From assembly GCA_020722705.1 (NCBI GenBank), contig DYKI01000007.1, forward strand, positions 43,622 to 83,053: a stretch of DNA of 39,432 nucleotides. The letters are read 5' to 3'. Below the pieces are notes generated by a model. The model did not search any database. It was not told where the DNA came from and saw only the letters and a program-made list of their open reading frames with translations. Shown in pieces: positions 34,646-39,432 of the stretch (positions are counted from its first letter, which is position 1; every line of letters begins with the position of its first letter). The DNA comes from Chthonomonas calidirosea (GTDB taxonomy: Bacteria > Armatimonadota > Chthonomonadetes > Chthonomonadales > CAJBBX01). A program made the position numbers and the translations under genes.

Positions 34646-36823
34646 TCAGCGCCGAGTCAGGGTGATCCGCGCAGTATGGATAACGTCCCCCTTCGCATCA
34701 AGGCTTTCGGCCGTGACGGTATACGTATCAGGGCGGATGAGCATGCCTCCGGTTTCGATGGAATCCGTTGACCATATGCCCCTGGAATCTGCCTTCACCA
34801 CTCCGCTGAAGAGCCGGCCCTTGACGGGCAGGAATGCAACGCGGCTCTCGTAGTCCACGGTCACGCGAACTTCGGTGCCGGGCGTTGCCTCGCCCGAAAT
34901 GACAAGGGGGCTGGGAGCCCTGGACTTGTCTGCCGGCGCTGTTATGCGGAAGGCGCGCTGCTTGGCAACGACGGTCACCGGGTCCGTCGCGAAGAGGACC
35001 TGTCCCTGGTCGTCGTCCATGTAGACCCGAGCGCTCACCGAGTACTCGCCCGCAGCATCCTCTGCTGCGATCGTATAGGTCGCGCGATACTCGTCTGCCG
35101 CGGCGTCTCTTGTCATGCTTCGACTGACGAGCTTGTTGCCGAGATACCACTCGATCTTCTGGGGATTCGACGGGATTCTGGCGGCGATGGTCAGTTTCTG
35201 GCCGGCCACGAGCGGCTTCGACGCGTCATGCCTGACGTAACGCACCCCGGTTCCCGGTGCGTCGGCCACAACGATGGACCACTGGGCCGCAGCGGCGTTA
35301 CCGGCCAGGTCCGATATGCCGATCTCGATGGTCGCGTTGCCAAGCGCAAGGTTGTTCGACCGGTAGCGCACCCTTGCGTCGGTCACCGTGGCCTGCTTGG
35401 TCACGTTTCTGCCGTTCACACGGATTCGCACGGATGCGGCATCCACGCCGCTGCCGCCGGGATCGGAATAGGCCGCCTCCACGGTCGGGTTTCGGTCCAG
35501 GACACGCGAAGCGTCGCCCGGTATCAGCGCGTCGAAGCTCGGAGGGCGAGTGTCAATCGTAACCGGTGTTGGGCTCTTCACGGGTGTCGTGTCTTTGCCG
35601 TCCACCCGCATGACCGCGACGATGGGCACTGCAGTGACGTTGGTGTTGGCACCGATCGTAACCTCGCGCGTGTAGGAGCCCGGTGCCGTCTCGGTAAGCC
35701 GCAGATTACGAAGGACATCACCGACGCTGGCCGTCACCCGTTCGGCATTCGGTGTGCCCGTGACCTGGATCGTCAGCTTTTCTCCGGCCTTAAGCGGCTT
35801 GGTGTAGCCAACGGCCGCCACGGTCAGGATGTGCTGGGCATCGCCCGCCGGCTTGGGCCGTGTCTGGGCGACGCTCTCGGGAATGGTAATCCGCCACACA
35901 TTGGTCGTGTCGGGCGTAAGATCGAGGGTAACAGGGGTACCCTTCACGACTTGGGCCAGTGGTGCGTCCTTGCCGTCGGGATGCACTACGCGGATGTCGG
36001 GCTGCAACTGGTACAGCGTCCCATCTTCGAGGAGCAGCCGGTTGTTGGCGATGGCCGCAGCGACGCCTTTGACGAGTGCGTATCTGGCCTCGACCTTCGA
36101 GGCTTTGCCCGAAGCGTCGCGCACGATGTTCACCTTGTCGCCCAACTCGAGGGAGGCAAACGTGGCCGGTTGGGGCGTTCCATCAATGTTGGCTCGGGTG
36201 ACGACCGCTCCAGAGGCTATCTCCACCAGTGTTGTCTCGCCTTTGGCATTCCGGATCACCAGGGCAGTCACCCCTGTGGTCACTTTGGTGACGATAACCC
36301 CTTCGAGAGCGCCGGTTTGGGGAACGGGTGCAGGCTCCGTGCGAGCGCCGGTCTCCGAAGGCTCGGCCGTGTCGGTCTTGAGCGGTGCGATGGTGATGGC
36401 GGCTGTGCGGACCGCCCCCAGCCACTTGACCTCCCCGCCGAACGCTTCGGCCGGAAATCGGAGCGGGACGTAGGTGGTCCCGTCCATCAGAGCAGGCGGC
36501 GCAGAGAGCCTCACCTCCTGGCCGTTGACGATCGCCACGGGACGCTTGATCCATAGCTGGACAACCGTCGCACCTCGCTTTGCCTCGATCTGCTGGGCAG
36601 CCGGAAACCACTTCACTTCGGCCTGCAGAGCCTCGAAGACGGCGCGCATGGGCAGAAACAGAGAGCCCCCGACCTCGCGAACCGGCGCCTTCAGGAGCAC
36701 ACCATTGACGACGACGTGGGGACCCGGAGTCTGATAAACTTCTGCCGGCAGCGCCACATTGTCCTGCGCCATCACCGACGCGCAGAAAAGCGCCGGCACA
36801 GCAAGCACCAAGCCGTAACGCAT
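34646..36823 (-). CDS. Secreted stalk-domain (copper amine oxidase N-terminal type) protein with Ig-like domains
   Basis: A 725-residue exported protein. It has a signal peptide (LVLAVPALFCASVMA) and a Cu_amine_oxidN1-type stalk domain (about 35-140): VVVNGVLLKAPVREVGGSLFLPMRAVFEAL, then VNGQEVRLSAPPALMDGTTYVPLRFPAEAFGGEV. A short Pro/Thr linker is followed by a beta-domain (about 175-300; VTALVIRNAKGETTLVEIA, LELGDKVNIVRDASGKASKV) and several Ig/Big-type domains (DTRPPSFDALIPGDASRVLDR, SDPGGSGVDAASVRIRVNGRNV, FRITAPADKSRAPSPLVISGEA). The catalytic oxidase part is absent, as usual for such stalk proteins. It is probably cell-surface structural. AGGAG eight bases before ATG 36823 decides the start; the frame extends to 37165 in antisense to the next gene. 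Confidence 0.85.
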   Translation of the reverse strand: MRYGLVLAVPALFCASVMAQDNVALPAEVYQTPGPHVVVNGVLLKAPVREVGGSLFLPMRAVFEALQAEVKWFPAAQQIEAKRGATVVQLWIKRPVAIVNGQEVRLSAPPALMDGTTYVPLRFPAEAFGGEVKWLGAVRTAAITIAPLKTDTAEPSETGARTEPAPVPQTGALEGVIVTKVTTGVTALVIRNAKGETTLVEIASGAVVTRANIDGTPQPATFASLELGDKVNIVRDASGKASKVEARYALVKGVAAAIANNRLLLEDGTLYQLQPDIRVVHPDGKDAPLAQVVKGTPVTLDLTPDTTNVWRITIPESVAQTRPKPAGDAQHILTVAAVGYTKPLKAGEKLTIQVTGTPNAERVTASVGDVLRNLRLTETAPGSYTREVTIGANTNVTAVPIVAVMRVDGKDTTPVKSPTPVTIDTRPPSFDALIPGDASRVLDRNPTVEAAYSDPGGSGVDAASVRIRVNGRNVTKQATVTDARVRYRSNNLALGNATIEIGISDLAGNAAAAQWSIVVADAPGTGVRYVRHDASKPLVAGQKLTIAARIPSNPQKIEWYLGNKLVSRSMTRDAAADEYRATYTIAAEDAAGEYSVSARVYMDDDQGQVLFATDPVTVVAKQRAFRITAPADKSRAPSPLVISGEATPGTEVRVTVDYESRVAFLPVKGRLFSGVVKADSRGIWSTDSIETGGMLIRPDTYTVTAESLDAKGDVIHTARITLTRR

Positions 36824-38138
36824 GATTAATCTCCTGGTCGGATACGCAGGCATATGCAATGTGCGGATCACAGGTGATAGTTCGACGCCTGTATTCGAAC
36901 TCCTGTTCTGCGACGGCAACGCCATGGTGCCCGCCAATGAAAGCGGCGACACATGGACGTTCCGCAGCCACTGCATCGCCACGCTTCGCACTGACGGCCG
37001 CGGACCGGTCACGTAAGGGCGCACCCGCGACATAGCGGAAACCGGTATGCAGCTTCCTGCCGCATGGTGTGATGCATTTCGCATCGCAGTGGGACTCGAC
37101 ATCGCGCGCAAGTACCGGAAGCCAATGGACGTCCTGGACCTGCTCGATTTCACTGATGGCGTCAAGGCCGGTCGGATGGTTCATGAACGGGCAACGCAGA
37201 TCGCCATTCAGCACGGCGCTTCGGCGCTCTATTACTGCTGCTGGAATGGCGCCAAGGACTTCAACTTCCATCCGGATTGGCCCCTTTCGGAACTCGAAGC
37301 CATGGCAGGCGGCGCCGTCCATCAACTGGAGCGGTCACATGATCTCGACGTGGTTCCCGACGGCGCCATCATCCTGCCGATCATGCCCGGCGTTCCGGGC
37401 ACTGAAGACCAACGGGGCCGCGCCGCAGCCTCGTTTATGGGCTGGTACAGGCTCCTTCAGGCCATGCACCGTACGGTGGATGTGGTAACCTTCTGCGAGA
37501 TCGAGCATGGCCGCGGCCTGCGCTGCAAGTGGGTGCTCTTGCCCTCGGCCGAGATCGCGAGCCGCAAGGCCATGGAGTCCCTCGGTCGTCTTCGGGATTC
37601 AACCAGACTGATCGTCGCAGGCGAAGGACCTCGTGAGGACGAGCGCGGCAACCGATTCGCGAATCCCCTGCCGTTCGCAATGCGCATTCAGGATTACGGC
37701 CGGATTTACGCGGGCACGCTGAAACTGGATGCCGCTGCCGGCGACACGCCGCCGATGGTGATGTGGCGCAAACAGACTGTCGAGCATGACGCGATCCTTG
37801 AGCAGGCCCGGAATACAGTCGAGGGTCTCTTGCCGCTCGACGCAGGCAATGCCCGGCTCATCGGGGCGCCACATACGGTAACCTGTGTCACAAAGCGGGG
37901 GCGCGGGCGCATCGTTGTGCATCTCGTCAATCTCGACGATAGCCCGGCTGAAGGCATCGCCGTGTCCGTGCCTGGCCTGGTCGGCCGGAATCCTGGCGTC
38001 ATCTGCGACGGTCGTCGCGTTGAGGCCGAGTTGTCGTCCGACCGCCCGGAGTCTGTTCGCGTACCTCCGTTTCGCATGAGCTGCCTCTTGACGGCGTCAG
38101 TGAGGCGAGCGCGTCCCACTGCCGATCCATCCAAATAA
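36822..38138 (+). pseudogene. N-terminally truncated glycoside hydrolase (GH42-like back half), probable gene remnant
   Basis: From ATG 37047 a 363-residue frame encodes what looks like the end of a TIM barrel (ATQIAIQHGASALYYCCWNG). A beta-galactosidase trimerisation-like domain follows (AIILPIMPGVPGTEDQ, FMGWYRLLQAMHRTVDVV, KWVLLPSAE, STRLIVAGEGPRE), then a C-terminal beta-sandwich (GRGRIVVHLVNLDDSPAEGIAVSVPG). The catalytic front half is missing and no signal peptide exists. The same frame is open upstream from 36822 to a TAA at 37014-37016, with GC-rich third positions in its second half, as if it were coding DNA interrupted by a stop. The upstream part begins inside the divergent stalk gene's ribosome-binding region, so deletion or rearrangement there is likely. 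It could still be a functional non-catalytic protein from 37047. Confidence 0.5.
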
Positions 38139-38152
38139 AGGAGCTGCAATCC

Positions 38153-39373
38153 GTGCATTCCGAAACCGTCGTGCTGGAAGGCCATATCGTCGATTCCCTT
38201 ACGCTCTCGCGCGTGCTGGATACCGTTCTGATGCTGGATGGGGCCTATGAGGTGAGCGGCTTCCGCATGGGCCGAACCAAAGAGGAACCCAGCCGAGCCG
38301 AGATCATCGTATCGGCTCCCGACGGTCCAACGCTCGATCGTATCCTCCACGATATCGGACAGCTTGGCGCGGTTCGGCGCGAGCAGATGCCGGCAGCAAC
38401 GGCCCCTGCCCCGCGCGATGGCGTTTTTCCGGATGGCTTCTACTCGACGACCAACCTCGAGACCGACGTCTTCGCGGACGGCCGATGGGTGCCGGTGCAG
38501 AACATCGAAATGGACTGCGGCATCGTCCTGGATTGGATAGCCGGTTCTCCGACGGCGGCGTGCGTGCCCATTGGCCGGATCAAGCAGGGCGACATGGTGG
38601 TCGTCGGCGACACGGGAGTGCGGGTCAGGCCGCTTCCCCGCGTCGAACCGAGCAGCGCGTTCCACTTCATGGGAAGCGGCGTCTCATCCGAGCGCCGCAA
38701 GGAAATCGTCGTTGCAGCGGTGGCCCGTGCGATGCGCGAGACGCGCCAAGCGGGTCGAGGCATTCTCATCGTCGGCGGACCCGCCATCGTGCACACCGGC
38801 GCCGGCGTGTACCTCGAGGCGCTGGTCCGTGCCGGATGGGTTGACGTGATCTTCGCAGGCAACGCGCTGGCCACGCACGATATCGAGAACGCCCTGTACG
38901 GGACGTCGCTCGGCGTTGACCTGCGCACCGGGCTGGCGGTAGCGCACGGCCATGAGCATCACCTCCGCGCCATCAACACGATCCGCAAGTGCGGGGGCAT
39001 CGCTGAGGCGGTTCGCCAGGGCATCCTGAAATCGGGTGTGATGCATGCGTGCGTTCAGAAGGGCGTCAAGACGATCCTCGCGGGGAGCATTCGGGATGAC
39101 GGCCCATTGCCGGAGGTCATCACCGATACGGTGGAGGCGCAAGAGGCCATGCGCGAGGCTGTGCGCGGCATCGGCATGGCCATCATGGTCGCTACGACGC
39201 TGCATTCGGTCGCAACGGGCAACCTGCTGCCGGCCACGGTGACCACGATCTGCGTGGACAGCGCTGCCGACACCGTGATCAAGCTGATGGATCGGGGAAC
39301 GCACCAGGCATTCGGGCTTGTCACCGATTGCGAGTTCTTCCTGAAGGAGCTTGCGACCCAACTGGAGGCGTAG
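38153..39373 (+). CDS. TIGR00300 (LOR/SDH-domain) protein, ornithine cyclodeaminase-like
   Basis: A 406-residue soluble protein. The N-terminal domain (about 1-95; TVVLEGHIVDSLTLSRVLDTVLMLDGAYEVSGFRMG) is the LOR/SDH-type region. The central and C-terminal parts carry GFYSTTNLETDVFADGRWVPV, MDCGIVLD, a Rossmann-like IVGGPAIVHTGAGVYLEALVRAGWVDVIFAGNALATHDIE, AHGHEHHLRAIN, and GSIRDDGPLPEVITDT. These are as I know them from the TIGR00300 family, whose members include archaeal-type ornithine cyclodeaminases and the C-terminal domain of cyanobacterial ArgZ/AgrE. NAD-dependent conversion of ornithine to proline is a reasonable prediction, not shown. The start is GTG at 38153 with AAAGGAG upstream, 14 bp after the truncated hydrolase. 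Confidence 0.85.
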   Translation: MHSETVVLEGHIVDSLTLSRVLDTVLMLDGAYEVSGFRMGRTKEEPSRAEIIVSAPDGPTLDRILHDIGQLGAVRREQMPAATAPAPRDGVFPDGFYSTTNLETDVFADGRWVPVQNIEMDCGIVLDWIAGSPTAACVPIGRIKQGDMVVVGDTGVRVRPLPRVEPSSAFHFMGSGVSSERRKEIVVAAVARAMRETRQAGRGILIVGGPAIVHTGAGVYLEALVRAGWVDVIFAGNALATHDIENALYGTSLGVDLRTGLAVAHGHEHHLRAINTIRKCGGIAEAVRQGILKSGVMHACVQKGVKTILAGSIRDDGPLPEVITDTVEAQEAMREAVRGIGMAIMVATTLHSVATGNLLPATVTTICVDSAADTVIKLMDRGTHQAFGLVTDCEFFLKELATQLEA

Positions 39374-39384
39374 GCACCGAACCC

Positions 39385-39410
39385 GCCCTCACCCAACCTC
39401 TACCGCGCGC
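39385..39410 (+). repeat. Left arm of REP-like element, type A
   Basis: Twenty-six bases match 10295-10320 with one mismatch (CTACC for CTCCC). The matching right arm is not visible before the window ends, so this is either a half-element or one continuing beyond the edge. Confidence 0.8.
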
Positions 39411-39432
39411 CACACTCGGTGGATGGCAAAGG

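Noticed and set aside
33478..34665. A 395-codon plus-strand frame over the putative lipoprotein gene
   Set aside because: The minus-strand protein has a signal peptide, a ribosome site and DLDGD loops; the plus frame has none of these.
34646..37165. Long N-terminal extension of the stalk protein
   Set aside because: A signal peptide and AGGAG at the right distance fix the start at 36823; the upstream codons are antisense to other sequence.

Overview
The window is a high-GC bacterial chromosome segment of mostly housekeeping and secreted-enzyme genes. The best clue to its origin is the prepilin-like gene at 30004-30822. It has an N-methylation helix, the continuation [20 protein letters not shown] and a C-terminal H-X9-DG motif, a combination I associate with Armatimonadota and, less closely, Planctomycetota or Lentisphaerota. 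Two DUF4091/GH123-type proteins, a second glycoside hydrolase, a sulfatase, a PEP-CTERM-type surface protein and a copper-amine-oxidase-type stalk protein fit that kind of saccharolytic organism. The lineage is inferred from these genes, not proven. I see no rRNA, tRNA, CRISPR array, transposase or phage gene.

Layout. 35-4838: purU (minus) diverges from a large secreted DUF4091 protein, followed by an orphan PAS histidine kinase (to 6416) and a small secreted protein. 6994-9935: two translationally coupled TPR genes (minus), the upstream one with a zinc ribbon. 9936-10672: a non-coding block with REP-like hairpin elements, including a 101-bp unit in 2.7 tandem copies. 10673-13655: accD-accA (minus, overlapping) diverge from pheA. 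13714-16706: sulfatase, HIT protein and PQQ-type beta-propeller protein in a row, running convergently into a Nudix hydrolase. 17384-22789: gdhA, a cytosolic DUF4091 protein, an HI0933-type flavoprotein and a membrane-anchored parvulin, tightly packed. 22837-25266: a minus-strand PEP-CTERM protein with a frameshifted sorting signal, then a second parvulin of the same length as the first (361 aa). 25283-26743: a secreted glycoside-hydrolase-like protein (minus).

27012-29880 is the most interesting block: a three-gene operon closed by a strong hairpin. It encodes a PlcP/LpxH-type phosphoesterase, a membrane protein built from two copies of a CrtO-like acyltransferase module, and an MGDG-synthase/UgtP-type glycosyltransferase. 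Together they look like a phospholipid-to-glycolipid remodelling system, analogous to the proteobacterial PlcP-Agt pair but with a different glycosyltransferase and an extra membrane protein.

30004-36823 is all minus strand: the DUF1559 prepilin-like protein, a YdcF/ElyC-type DUF218 membrane protein, an octaheme HAO-like cytochrome c, a putative lipoprotein with Asp-rich calcium-type loops, and a stalk-domain/Ig-like secreted protein. 36822-38138 holds the carboxy-terminal part of a glycoside hydrolase that appears to have lost its front half. 38153-39373 is a TIGR00300 (LOR/SDH-type, ornithine-cyclodeaminase-like) enzyme. A REP-like half-element near-identical to the one at 10295 closes the window.

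Start codons were moved inward from the longest open frame wherever a Shine-Dalgarno sequence, signal peptide or family length called for it. All function calls rest on motif recognition by eye; no database search was run.
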